In this document: positions 8,466 to 15,444 of the stretch, piece after piece | How the letters are laid out: every line of letters starts with the position of its first letter | Numbering within the stretch: position 1 is the first letter of the stretch | Origin: Sideroxydans sp. | GTDB taxonomy: Bacteria > Pseudomonadota > Gammaproteobacteria > Burkholderiales > Gallionellaceae | DNA: 17,253 nucleotides | NCBI GenBank assembly: GCA_020057805.1 | Contig: JAGVFD010000012.1 | Coordinates: 1 to 17,253, forward strand | Reading direction: 5' to 3' | Notes under the pieces: model-generated | What the model was told of the DNA's origin: nothing | Seen by the model: the letters and a program-made list of their open reading frames with translations, nothing else | Database searches by the model: none | Translations under genes and position numbers: made by a program

Positions 8466-10439
8466 TTAATGCTCCAATCCAAGTGTGAATTGCTCTGGAT
8501 TATCAACGACCCATTGCTTCTCATATTGCCTAAGCATTTTCGTAAAGTCGTCTACACCGCCTGTGAACATAGTTTCAGCCTGCCCCCCGGGAATCTCAAG
8601 CTTCCGCCCCTTGTTGTAAGAGATACCAAAGAATGGCGCATATATCGGATTAAGGACATATTCAGAGGATTCATATCTAACGCCCTTCACTTTAGACTCT
8701 GGCTCTTCAAAAAATACTGACCACTTGATAGCCTCGTTCAAAACATCCTGCGCACTGGCGCTGATTTGGTCATTGATAATGCAAAAATGCGTCCTCTCTG
8801 CTTCGCTTTGCGACGGCCGCCCTTGTGACAAACGAAACAACTTTCCTAAATAATTAACGATTGCCAGCAATCGATTGCCCATGTCCCCTGAGCCAGCCAC
8901 CTCTTCCTTAAAGGTTAGGCTTGTCTTAAAAGCTGCCTTAGCCTGATCTTCTATTGGGACATAAAATTTCTCAAAATCACATCCAGGATCAAACTTGCCA
9001 ACCGAAGTATGGCAAAGCTCCAAGAAGTGACGAACATTTGTTGATGAAATAGATATGAAAGCATTAAAGCCTGCATATAAAGGGCATGGACGCTGTCTAT
9101 GGGGTAAATAAATCAAAAGCAGCGTACCAATCAGTAAATGGTGAATCCAATCGCCTTCTTTAAAGCGCGACGATGCTCCAGACTTTAGCTTATTAAATTC
9201 AGACAACACTTCCTCTGCACTCTTAGTGCTTTGAGAAAGCAGCGGCGCGCAAACAAGCGATGCATCAGGGAATTTAGTATCGAAAAACTGCTCAGGTTTT
9301 AAACTTGATTTTTGCGCACTCAGCCCATCACTCACCAATTGGTACCAGCGCTTATATAGAACCGGCTCACTTAATATTGAAGCGGCGGTCTCGCTATTTT
9401 TTTGTCCCGGCAATACTCTCTTAATTTCAGCAAGGACTCGAGCCCGATATTTCTCGTCAGACTGCCGAACTTTAATATGAGTTTCTTCCTGAAGTTGATG
9501 AGGAATAATTGGGGTGACGTTCTCGGGCAATCCATTTTTCACTAAGATGAAAAAGAATAGCTCGGCAGCAAACAAATCGAAGTCAGACCTAAGCTCGTTG
9601 TCCAACTTTATTTTTCGAAAATCCGACTTCTCTTGTATAGCCTCCGTTCCAACCGTCATGCGCGTGCGCATCCCATTAGGCTTCATTGCTATATGAAAAA
9701 TCAGAGGAGGCTCCCCACCTTTCATTAGCGTGTTAAGGAATTTTTGCTGATCGTCTAACAGATTTTCGTATTCATCAATGTAAACTGCAAATACGGATTT
9801 TTCCATATAAGGCAGCTTTGTTCGAATCTCATCTATCAGCGCAGATAGAAACTCACGGAGCGGAAATAATTCAGGCGGCGGACTATCGTCGAAATTTCGG
9901 AACCAGCGAGCCAATTGCTGGCGCCGCCCTCTTAACCATTCCACAAACTCTGCAAATGATACTGGGACAGGTTGATCACTAAAACCGCCAACTGCACGAG
10001 TGAAATTAAGCTGATCAAGCTTTCCATATTTGTTCTGCCTCTCACTGTTGCAATTAAGAAGCGCAACAGAACCAGCAATCTGTTCGGCCAATGCAAGGCA
10101 AAGAGCATGCTCAAAAATATATCTCCATTTCAAATCCTCAATACCTGCACCGGTGAATGCGCTGAAGTATTGGGTATCCGCCTTAAGATACAAGCCCACA
10201 GTTTCAAAAACCGAATCGGGCAATGCAGTGCGATCTTCAGAAAATTGGCTATGGTAAGAAAGATAACGCAGCAATGCCGTTTTTCCACACCCTCTCCCCC
10301 CTTCTATTACTACTGATTTCCGTGCCTCATGTAGTCCAAGGTTATCAAAATACAAAGGAAGAACGTATGAATTCCAAACGTCATAACCATATTCTTCAGC
10401 GCGATTTCGTATAAATGCTTGTCGATTGGTATTCATCAT
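8466..10439 (-). CDS. Large P-loop ATPase, ORC/STAND-like
   Basis: The 657-residue product has an N-terminal ATPase module: Walker A GGRGCGKT at 47-54, and Walker B VFAVYIDEYENL at 216-227 with Asp222-Glu223. The DEYENLLDD signature is typical of ORC/Cdc6-like and STAND-like ATPases of mobile elements. Here it is followed by about 400 residues I cannot assign, which may form a sensing or effector region. No membrane segment is evident. It starts with ATG 10439, overlapping the PRTase stop by four bases, and its own stop touches the next gene's GTG. This tight linkage implies a joint function. I infer a nucleotide-driven switch in a conflict or defence system; replication initiation is a less likely alternative because no origin or partition genes are present. 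Confidence 0.85.
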   Translation of the reverse strand: MMNTNRQAFIRNRAEEYGYDVWNSYVLPLYFDNLGLHEARKSVVIEGGRGCGKTALLRYLSYHSQFSEDRTALPDSVFETVGLYLKADTQYFSAFTGAGIEDLKWRYIFEHALCLALAEQIAGSVALLNCNSERQNKYGKLDQLNFTRAVGGFSDQPVPVSFAEFVEWLRGRRQQLARWFRNFDDSPPPELFPLREFLSALIDEIRTKLPYMEKSVFAVYIDEYENLLDDQQKFLNTLMKGGEPPLIFHIAMKPNGMRTRMTVGTEAIQEKSDFRKIKLDNELRSDFDLFAAELFFFILVKNGLPENVTPIIPHQLQEETHIKVRQSDEKYRARVLAEIKRVLPGQKNSETAASILSEPVLYKRWYQLVSDGLSAQKSSLKPEQFFDTKFPDASLVCAPLLSQSTKSAEEVLSEFNKLKSGASSRFKEGDWIHHLLIGTLLLIYLPHRQRPCPLYAGFNAFISISSTNVRHFLELCHTSVGKFDPGCDFEKFYVPIEDQAKAAFKTSLTFKEEVAGSGDMGNRLLAIVNYLGKLFRLSQGRPSQSEAERTHFCIINDQISASAQDVLNEAIKWSVFFEEPESKVKGVRYESSEYVLNPIYAPFFGISYNKGRKLEIPGGQAETMFTGGVDDFTKMLRQYEKQWVVDNPEQFTLGLEH

Positions 10440-11335
10440 CTATCTAGTAAGGGAGTCCAACTATCCGTTTCGTACCAAAATATCGGCAGCGTATTATTAG
10501 GCGTTGCATGCGCAAATCCATATGCCAATCCCAGTTTGCCGAAGCCCTCCGCAAATTTTCCTTTTGGCAAACCCGCGCGCTTTACTATATCCTCATACTG
10601 CTCTAGAACCAGCGATTGAAAGCCAGCAATTTGATAGCGTTCAAAGCATTTGTCCTGCAATACCGAATTAGTTAATCCAAGCTTCTCCGCGCATTTAATA
10701 TGCACAAAAGGCAGCTCCTTTTTAATAGCCTTGATACCCTCTTCGTGAGCCGTTGCCACGAGATAACTAACCCTTAAAGCTGGATTAGCAGCTCTGATCT
10801 TAGTCAAGTCAATACTCAGTGCAAATTCGATGAATTGCTGCCCTGTTCCGCAAAAATCATCCACAAAAACTAATTCTGAAAGCGCTTCCACTGATTGAAT
10901 ATGCTGCGGCCATGCTAACCATTCAGATTTAATACCATACCGCTTCTGTACCAACCTTAGAATATACGGCCCCGACTTAGTTGGTGGCGCCGAAAGGCCA
11001 ATGACGGGCACTATTCGAACAATCGATTCTGTAGTTTGGTTAGAGCGGTTTTGAACTAAGTCTAGTAGATGTCCACTTCCAGTCGTGCTGTTAGAGCTAT
11101 TAAAGTCCAAGAATAATGTATCGAGTAATGAAAAAAACTGGTCACGTGATCGAAAACATAAATTATCTAAAAGATATGCGCCAACTAATTCCGCACCATA
11201 ATTCTCGAAACACCCACGCCATGACTCTAGGCGATGCACCTTTATCTCATCCCAAATTCGAGCTTGTATAAGCTTTTTTGCTCGATCAAAAACTTGGTCA
11301 ATGTAATCCAGCTGATCTTCGTTGTAATGAATCAT
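10436..11335 (-). CDS. Phosphoribosyltransferase-fold protein
   Basis: The diagnostic feature is the PRPP-binding motif VFVDDFCGTGQQF (residues 156-168 from ATG 11335): hydrophobic strand, two acidic residues, then a GTG loop as in type I phosphoribosyltransferases. The rest does not match any standard purine, pyrimidine or ComF-type enzyme that I recognise, and the 299-residue length is longer than most of them. The N-terminal half (about 1-90) is predominantly helical-looking. Operon position with an ATPase and an unknown protein suggests a conflict-system role, such as making or consuming a nucleotide, rather than base salvage; this is inference. ATG 11335 is preferred; an in-frame TTG at 11356 would add seven residues. 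Translation is coupled to the ATPase by an ATGA overlap. Confidence 0.8.
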   Translation of the reverse strand: MIHYNEDQLDYIDQVFDRAKKLIQARIWDEIKVHRLESWRGCFENYGAELVGAYLLDNLCFRSRDQFFSLLDTLFLDFNSSNSTTGSGHLLDLVQNRSNQTTESIVRIVPVIGLSAPPTKSGPYILRLVQKRYGIKSEWLAWPQHIQSVEALSELVFVDDFCGTGQQFIEFALSIDLTKIRAANPALRVSYLVATAHEEGIKAIKKELPFVHIKCAEKLGLTNSVLQDKCFERYQIAGFQSLVLEQYEDIVKRAGLPKGKFAEGFGKLGLAYGFAHATPNNTLPIFWYETDSWTPLLDR

Positions 11336-11382
11336 ATTAAAGATACTCTTGGGCAATAGCCCGGTCAGTTCAGCATTTGATG

Positions 11383-11411
11383 ACTATAAGTTATCACTAC
11401 GCCATGATCAA
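11383..11411 (-). promoter_or_regulatory. Candidate sigma70 promoter of the PRTase/ATPase operon
   Basis: On the minus strand TTGATC (11411-11406, four of six) and TATAGT (11388-11383, five of six) are spaced by exactly 17 bp. Transcription would start near 11376, giving a leader of about 40 bases before ATG 11335. The -35 edge overlaps an inverted repeat at 11410-11426. Confidence 0.5.
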
Positions 11412-11426
11412 CCAATGCAATTGGTT
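11410..11426. promoter_or_regulatory. Inverted repeat AACCAAT-N3-ATTGGTT, candidate operator
   Basis: Two perfect 7-bp arms are separated by three bases and placed across the upstream edge of the -35 of the PRTase operon promoter. This location suits a regulator of the operon. It could also form an RNA hairpin, but there is no U-run on the minus strand after it, which argues against a terminator for the upstream nuclease gene. Confidence 0.4.
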
Positions 11427-11447
11427 CATTTTATTAATCGCATGTCT

Positions 11448-11461
11448 GCCCTGAATAGGGC
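11448..11461. terminator. Small hairpin downstream of the nuclease gene, weak terminator candidate
   Basis: GCCCT-GAAT-AGGGC is a perfect 5-bp stem with a four-base loop, 44 bp past the nuclease stop. No T-run follows on the minus strand, so intrinsic termination would be weak. It is listed because it is the only stem between the two leftward operons apart from the repeat at 11410-11426. Confidence 0.2.
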
Positions 11462-11504
11462 ATCACTAAACCCTCATCCACCCGATAATCCGGATACCCT
11501 AATT

Positions 11505-12251
11505 TCACTGTAGCAGAAAATCTATCCCTGTGCGCTCCACCAACTCAGCGTAACTGATAGGTTTTCCAAGTCTGGCTTCATCTGAATTATCCAGCCAGTA
11601 TGTCCATGCACGCTTACTTGATGGGTCATATACCATTTTAAATAGTTGGCTAGGTACCCATACTTTGCTGTTCCCGATAGTCGCTGGATTAGTATCAAAC
11701 GCAGGGCCAGTAATTACATATACATCGCCCGCCGCACGCATCACATACTTTCGAGTGTCACTCTCAATCTTAGCCCAGGCTTTACGATTATTGATTGGAG
11801 CCTGCGGTATCACGTTGGCCAAAGAGAAGCTTTGTGCCATCGCACCAAGCGTACTCATATCCGCCGCCGGAGCCATGTGACCGCGATCAAACCCAGAATC
11901 CCTGTAGTCCTCAAGGTGCGCACGTTCCGAAATCGGAAGTCGCGCTTCTTCGTAAAATTGGTCAACACGGCCAACTTCAATTTCAATGATGGCTCGATTT
12001 AGTCGCTCAGCAACATAGATTGGTGTGCGGCTTTTCCCAGAGTGCAGGACCGCAAATGCATCGAAACACAGTGCCCTAGTTTGCATGTCACGTTGCATAT
12101 GCATTACTGGTGGATTGCCATTCACAAAGAATTGACGGCATTGTGCAAAATCTTCTTCTGCGTATGCCAAATTCGAAAGGGCAAGAACACCAATGAAGCC
12201 ACACACTACGTTGGATAATTTGCTAAAAAATTGGTGATTGATGATCGTCAT
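11505..12251 (-). CDS. Secreted/periplasmic DNA/RNA non-specific endonuclease
   Basis: This is a ββα-metal nuclease of the NucA/EndA/Serratia type. The 248-residue product begins with a signal peptide (basic start, hydrophobic core at about 13-27, cleavage near AYA-EE at 31). The active site is DRGH at 122-125. Taking His125 as the general base, Asn155 and Glu163 follow at exactly the spacing of His89, Asn119 and Glu127 in Serratia nuclease. FSLANVIPQ and the NNRKAW region are typical of the family. Cys38 and Cys62 could form a disulfide. ATG 12251 is chosen because the signal peptide starts there; the frame extends to 12335 but would overlap the TnsE-like gene. The 22-bp gap suggests co-transcription. 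A likely role is degrading incoming or environmental DNA. No inhibitor gene is visible, as expected for an exported enzyme. Confidence 0.92.
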   Translation of the reverse strand: MTIINHQFFSKLSNVVCGFIGVLALSNLAYAEEDFAQCRQFFVNGNPPVMHMQRDMQTRALCFDAFAVLHSGKSRTPIYVAERLNRAIIEIEVGRVDQFYEEARLPISERAHLEDYRDSGFDRGHMAPAADMSTLGAMAQSFSLANVIPQAPINNRKAWAKIESDTRKYVMRAAGDVYVITGPAFDTNPATIGNSKVWVPSQLFKMVYDPSSKRAWTYWLDNSDEARLGKPISYAELVERTGIDFLLQ

Positions 12252-12273
12252 CTGGTTGATGTCTTCGCTGTAA

Positions 12274-14040
12274 TCAATCCCATAATAGACCAATACCCCA
12301 AAGCTCCTCTGCCATGCGCCAACCCATACTCTCATCCGACTTGTGCGCGACGGAACTCCGCCGATATCTGTGCGTATCTTTTTTTGAAGGCCATCGATTG
12401 CGATCGACGCATTGCCGGATAAAGCACTTGAACTCCTCTGAGGATATTTCTGTGAAATCCTCCTTGGCCAAAATCAGTATAGAAATTGTTTCATTCTTGC
12501 CTGGCTTACGTTCCATTTCCATTGCATAACCGGCCCTCCCATTTAATTCCAATTTTGCAACAATCAATCTTCTTGGCAGTATTCGCTTACGTTCTTTTTC
12601 GTCAATTATTGCACCGATGCTTGTCCATCGGTCTTCTGATCTGCCCGGCTGGAAATAGCTGATAGTTTCGTCGCGATGCAAATATGAGCCTGCGCCTACA
12701 GGTATAGTAGTGACGATAATCGATTTTTTGCTTCGCAAGTATTCAAGAGCCTCTAAAAAGGTAACGAGATCTGTTTTAAGACTGTTATCGCCCTGCGCTG
12801 TAACGTCAACTCTGACATTGGTCTTTGCTGTGTTATTTTCTCCGTAAGTGCCTCCAGATGTTCCAACACCAGTCTTCGGATTATTTGGCAATTTGACAAT
12901 AGCCTTACCGCTTGGCTTGTCAGAAATCTTCCTGGTTACCTTCAGCTTCTTCCCCTCAAGAGCAGCAAATCTATCTTCAAGGACTCCTATATTGATTGGG
13001 AAGTACCGTTTATCCGGCTCCCCACTGTGATCGAATATCTTAGGAATATCATCATAGCCATATGGCCATATTCTCCCCCATATCGGCTTACATTCTTCCG
13101 CCTCATCTGGATTGCTAGGCTTCGCCTCAATTTCTAGTACTACATCTGAAAATGGCATAGCGGCTGTGCAAGTTACTAACCTAACAGCGAGGAATCGTTT
13201 TACACCATCTTCTCCGACAATCGGTCTGACTACTGCCGTCAGTTTTGACTTGCCATCGAATGGAAAAAATGAGGTGCCATGGGGCGTCGACGCGAACCGA
13301 TTCAGGCTTTCAAGTTGAATCCATTCGTGAATCTTTTTTGCTCTTTCTTGCATCAAAGGCGAAGCCTTATATCTTGCCAAGATCCACGCATCAGACTCCC
13401 TGCAGAACCAGTGAAGAAATATTGTTACAACTTTAGTTAGAGGATCAAATGTTGTTGGCTCTCTGAGAAGTTTGTCATACTGCCCAAAGAACAATGCTCG
13501 AGCCGAGTACGAAGAATAGATGTAATAAAAACGAATCACCTCTATTGCCGGTACAAGTAGCCCGTGTGGATCGTTGTTATATGGCAGCGCAATCAATGGT
13601 GATTTACTTATACCATTCCAGGCTTCAGAGCCCAGTGGGTATTGAAAGGCCGGAATTATTCGGCAAGAAGCCTCGCCTTTTTTGGTTGAAGAAGAAAAAA
13701 TTATAAATTGGGCTTGATTGGTATCCACCTCAAAAGTGCGAGTTGGGTGCTCGATGTATTTTTCTACCAAGTGTCCATCACGCCATACAGAACCAATCCA
13801 AACCAATGGCAGTAAACCGACCCCTATGTCAGCGCTGTAATGCTCTTTCGACAGATTCTTATTGTTAAGCGGATTTGTCGAATTGAAGTCATTCAAAGTA
13901 TTGAGGCGTGTAAGAAATACTTTTATGAGTTGTTCGCTAGTTGCGTGCGGATTGAGGCGGATGCCATTCATCCAATCGATACGCCAAAGATTTCCATCTT
14001 TAGGGAAAGTGGAAATTTTGTATCTCTTTGCATCATCCAT
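12274..14040 (-). CDS. tnsE: TnsE-like transposition protein
   Basis: The 588-residue product resembles Tn7 TnsE at two places as I recall that protein. One is the segment around 164-190 (VPAIEVIRFYYIYSSYSARA), comparable to IPQLELARSLFLINSYFCRS. The other is the C-terminal part (about 425-565), with a FLEALEYL helix, NGRAGYAMEMER, and a late WPSKK motif. TnsE steers Tn7 into replicating plasmids by binding the sliding clamp and DNA structures on the lagging strand. Its position is unusual: it is alone at the end opposite tnsABC and reads leftward, with its ATG only 114 bp inside the transposon terminus. AAAGG upstream supports ATG 14040. The assignment rests on recalled pattern similarity and could be wrong; the fallback is an uncharacterised element-end protein. 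Confidence 0.6.
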   Translation of the reverse strand: MDDAKRYKISTFPKDGNLWRIDWMNGIRLNPHATSEQLIKVFLTRLNTLNDFNSTNPLNNKNLSKEHYSADIGVGLLPLVWIGSVWRDGHLVEKYIEHPTRTFEVDTNQAQFIIFSSSTKKGEASCRIIPAFQYPLGSEAWNGISKSPLIALPYNNDPHGLLVPAIEVIRFYYIYSSYSARALFFGQYDKLLREPTTFDPLTKVVTIFLHWFCRESDAWILARYKASPLMQERAKKIHEWIQLESLNRFASTPHGTSFFPFDGKSKLTAVVRPIVGEDGVKRFLAVRLVTCTAAMPFSDVVLEIEAKPSNPDEAEECKPIWGRIWPYGYDDIPKIFDHSGEPDKRYFPINIGVLEDRFAALEGKKLKVTRKISDKPSGKAIVKLPNNPKTGVGTSGGTYGENNTAKTNVRVDVTAQGDNSLKTDLVTFLEALEYLRSKKSIIVTTIPVGAGSYLHRDETISYFQPGRSEDRWTSIGAIIDEKERKRILPRRLIVAKLELNGRAGYAMEMERKPGKNETISILILAKEDFTEISSEEFKCFIRQCVDRNRWPSKKDTHRYRRSSVAHKSDESMGWRMAEELWGIGLLWD

Positions 14041-14090
14041 GCAGAAACCTTTTACTTATTGGGATGTGTGATGATTTGAATAGATTTCAT

Positions 14091-14154
14091 CCGCATTTAT
14101 TTATGTAGGTTCGCAAATAATTGTGTTTGGTCGCAATTATTATTGGAGCTTACA
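14091..14154. repeat. Transposon end (left-end equivalent) with three TnsB-type sites
   Basis: Read inward from 14154 on the minus strand, the end starts TGTAAGCTCCAA. It carries TAATTGCGA (14139-14131), TATTTGCGA (14119-14111) and TAAATGCGG (14099-14091), all in one orientation and spaced exactly 20 bp. Three sites match the number on the Tn7 left end. The sites precede the TnsE-like gene, so TnsB binding could also repress that gene. Confidence 0.88.
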
Positions 14155-14159
14155 CCCCC
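14155..14159. repeat. Target-site duplication (TnsE side)
   Basis: CCCCC abuts the terminal ACA and pairs with 782-786. In comM sense this is GGGGG within codons 280-281 (Gly-Gly). Confidence 0.9.
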
Positions 14160-14996
14160 GCCCACCAATGCCACGGCGGAAGCGGTGTGATGCGGTGCAC
14201 GATAAGGGCGGCGTTTCCAATTTTCCACCTCGAACATGCCGCCTAGCGACTGCATGGCGGCGGACTCCAGCGCTTCGCCTTGCGTCATCTGCGGCAGGAT
14301 GCCGGGAAAGCGCGCCGCCAACATGCTCTTGCCTGTACCGGGTGGGCCGCTCATCAACACAGAATGCGAACCAGCAGCGGCAATCTCTAATGCGCGTTTC
14401 GATTGTGCCTGGCCTTTTACTTCGCGCATGTCGGCGTAGTGCGGCGCGATGGTTTTGATGTCGGGAATGTGCCGCGTGAGCGCATCGCGCCCCGCCAAAT
14501 GCGCTGCCACTTGCAACAACGATTGTGCGGGAAATACCACCGCATCTTCCACCAACGCCGCTTCAGGCGCATTCACCGCAGGCAAAATAAAAGCGCGTCC
14601 ACTATTCGCGGCGCGATAGGTCATCGCCAATGCACCGCGTATGGCGCGCAACTCTCCGGTCAGCGCCAGCTCGCCCGCGTATTCATATTCAGCCAGTTTG
14701 TGGGATGGAATTTGTCCTGATGCGGCGAGAATGCCCAGCGCGATAGGCAAATCAAAACGGCCACTTTCTTTAGGCAAATCTGCGGGGGCGAGATTGACGG
14801 TGATGCGTTTGGCAGGAAATTCAAACTGGCAATTTTGCAAAGCCGCACGCACGCGATCTTTGCTTTCCTTCACTTCCGCTTCAGGTAAGCCGACGATAGT
14901 GAATTGCGGCAAGCCATTCGCCAGATGCACCTCAACCGTAACCAGTGCGGCATCCATGCCGGATAGGCTGCGGCTGTAAAGAACGGCAAGACTCAT
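14155..14996 (-). pseudogene. comM: comM (yifB) 5' fragment, disrupted by the transposon
   Basis: The fragment encodes residues 1-280 of ComM: the N-terminal ChlI-like domain (about 1-170), then the start of the AAA+ domain with Walker A GPPGTGKS at 217-224 and the APHHTAS segment. The insertion interrupts codon 281. The frame runs 18 codons into the element and stops at 14097. Walker B, the arginine finger and the C-terminal domain are lost to the fragment at 121-786. Loss of ComM lowers integration of transformed DNA in naturally competent bacteria but is not lethal, which makes the gene a tolerated insertion site. It starts at ATG 14996, six bases after the ubiK stop, so the two genes were probably co-transcribed. 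Confidence 0.95.
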
Positions 14997-15002
14997 GATG
15001 AA

Positions 15003-15212
15003 TTACTTGGTTTCTAGTGCAGCTAGCCGCGCTTCTAACTTTTCCAAGCGCGCCGCCAACACATCGTATTCCTCACGCGATACCAAATCGAGTTTAGCGA
15101 ACCCTTGTGCCATGAACGCGCGTGCGTTTTTTTCAATATCTTTGGCAGGACTATTGGCAACGACATCGCTCAATTTTGCGGACATTTCTTCAAAAAATTT
15201 AGTGTTTAGCAT
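15003..15212 (-). CDS. ubiK: UbiK-family (BMFP) ubiquinone biosynthesis accessory factor
   Basis: This 69-residue protein matches the BMFP/YqiC family. It has an amphipathic N-terminal region (residues 1-40) and a C-terminal coiled coil rich in EKLEARLAAL heptads (about 46-69). UbiK helps assemble the soluble complex for aerobic ubiquinone synthesis, binding UbiJ and lipid. The ATG at 15212 is preceded by GGGGA at a suitable distance. It lies upstream of comM in the same direction, a common proteobacterial neighbourhood. Confidence 0.9.
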   Translation of the reverse strand: MLNTKFFEEMSAKLSDVVANSPAKDIEKNARAFMAQGFAKLDLVSREEYDVLAARLEKLEARLAALETK

Positions 15213-15259
15213 GTGTGTATTCCCCGTTAAGTGAGTGGGGTGAGTGTATCAAATTCATC

Positions 15260-15276
15260 TGCACCGTCGCGGTGCA
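15260..15276. promoter_or_regulatory. NtrC enhancer-type binding site (perfect dyad)
   Basis: TGCACC-GTCGC-GGTGCA is a perfect dyad with the NtrC consensus arms and the right 5-bp spacer. Its centre lies about 130 bp before the expected start of the sigma54 promoter at 15374-15389. Confidence 0.8.
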
Positions 15277-15290
15277 TCAGTGAGTTTTAG

Positions 15291-15307
15291 CGCGATTGCA
15301 TGGTGCA
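15291..15307. promoter_or_regulatory. Second, weaker NtrC-type site
   Basis: One arm is intact (GGTGCA at 15302-15307) and the other is degenerate. The centre is 31 bp from that of the perfect site, about three helical turns, as in tandem NtrC enhancers of the glnA type. Confidence 0.45.
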
Positions 15308-15373
15308 TTGCCTAGTTAGGGTATATTGGGACTACACCCTGTAAAGCCCAATAAACACGGGATTGGTGAACAC

Positions 15374-15389
15374 TGGCACGGTTGGTGCT
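15374..15389 (+). promoter_or_regulatory. Sigma54 (RpoN) -24/-12 promoter of the porin gene
   Basis: TGGCAC-GGTTG-GTGCT matches the TGGCAC-N5-TTGC consensus at all but one of its fixed positions, with the invariant GG and GC at correct spacing. Transcription should start near 15400, about 45 bases before the porin ATG. Together with the NtrC-type sites upstream it predicts activation under nitrogen limitation. Confidence 0.8.
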
Positions 15390-15444
15390 GATAGACAGCC
15401 GTGGATACTTTGTCCCGCTTTGAAATTAACTGAAAGGAAATACC

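Larger units (their letters stand above)
787..14154. mobile_element. Tn7-like transposon inserted in comM
   Basis: The element is 13,368 bp, starting TGT and ending ACA with a 5-bp duplication. The terminal 25 bp of the two ends match at 19 positions as inverted repeats, and both ends carry internal TnsB-type repeats. It encodes TnsA, TnsB, a short TnsC, a TniQ/TnsD-like protein and, at the opposite end, a TnsE-like protein. Cargo comprises a SprT-like protease, an adenine methyltransferase, a PRTase/ATPase/unknown operon and a periplasmic nuclease. The comM gene is the known home of Tn6022/AbaR-type elements of Acinetobacter, which also use TnsA/TnsB-like proteins. The present element shares that target gene but has different cargo and probably a different host. 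No CRISPR-Cas genes or arrays are present, so it is not a CRISPR-guided transposon. Confidence 0.95.

Noticed and set aside
8466..10439. Replication initiator function for the ORC-like ATPase
   Set aside because: No iterons, partition genes or plasmid backbone are visible, and the element boundaries show a chromosomal transposon. Operon partners do not fit replication.
10436..11335. Standard purine/pyrimidine salvage phosphoribosyltransferase or ComF
   Set aside because: Only the PRPP motif fits. Length, flanking sequence and operon partners do not match these families.
12252..12335. Longer 276-residue form of the nuclease
   Set aside because: The extra N-terminus overlaps the TnsE-like gene and would bury the signal peptide. 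ATG 12251 places the signal peptide at the start.
787..14154. CRISPR-associated transposon
   Set aside because: The tnsABC-tniQ set prompted a search, but no cas genes, repeats or spacers are present in the element.
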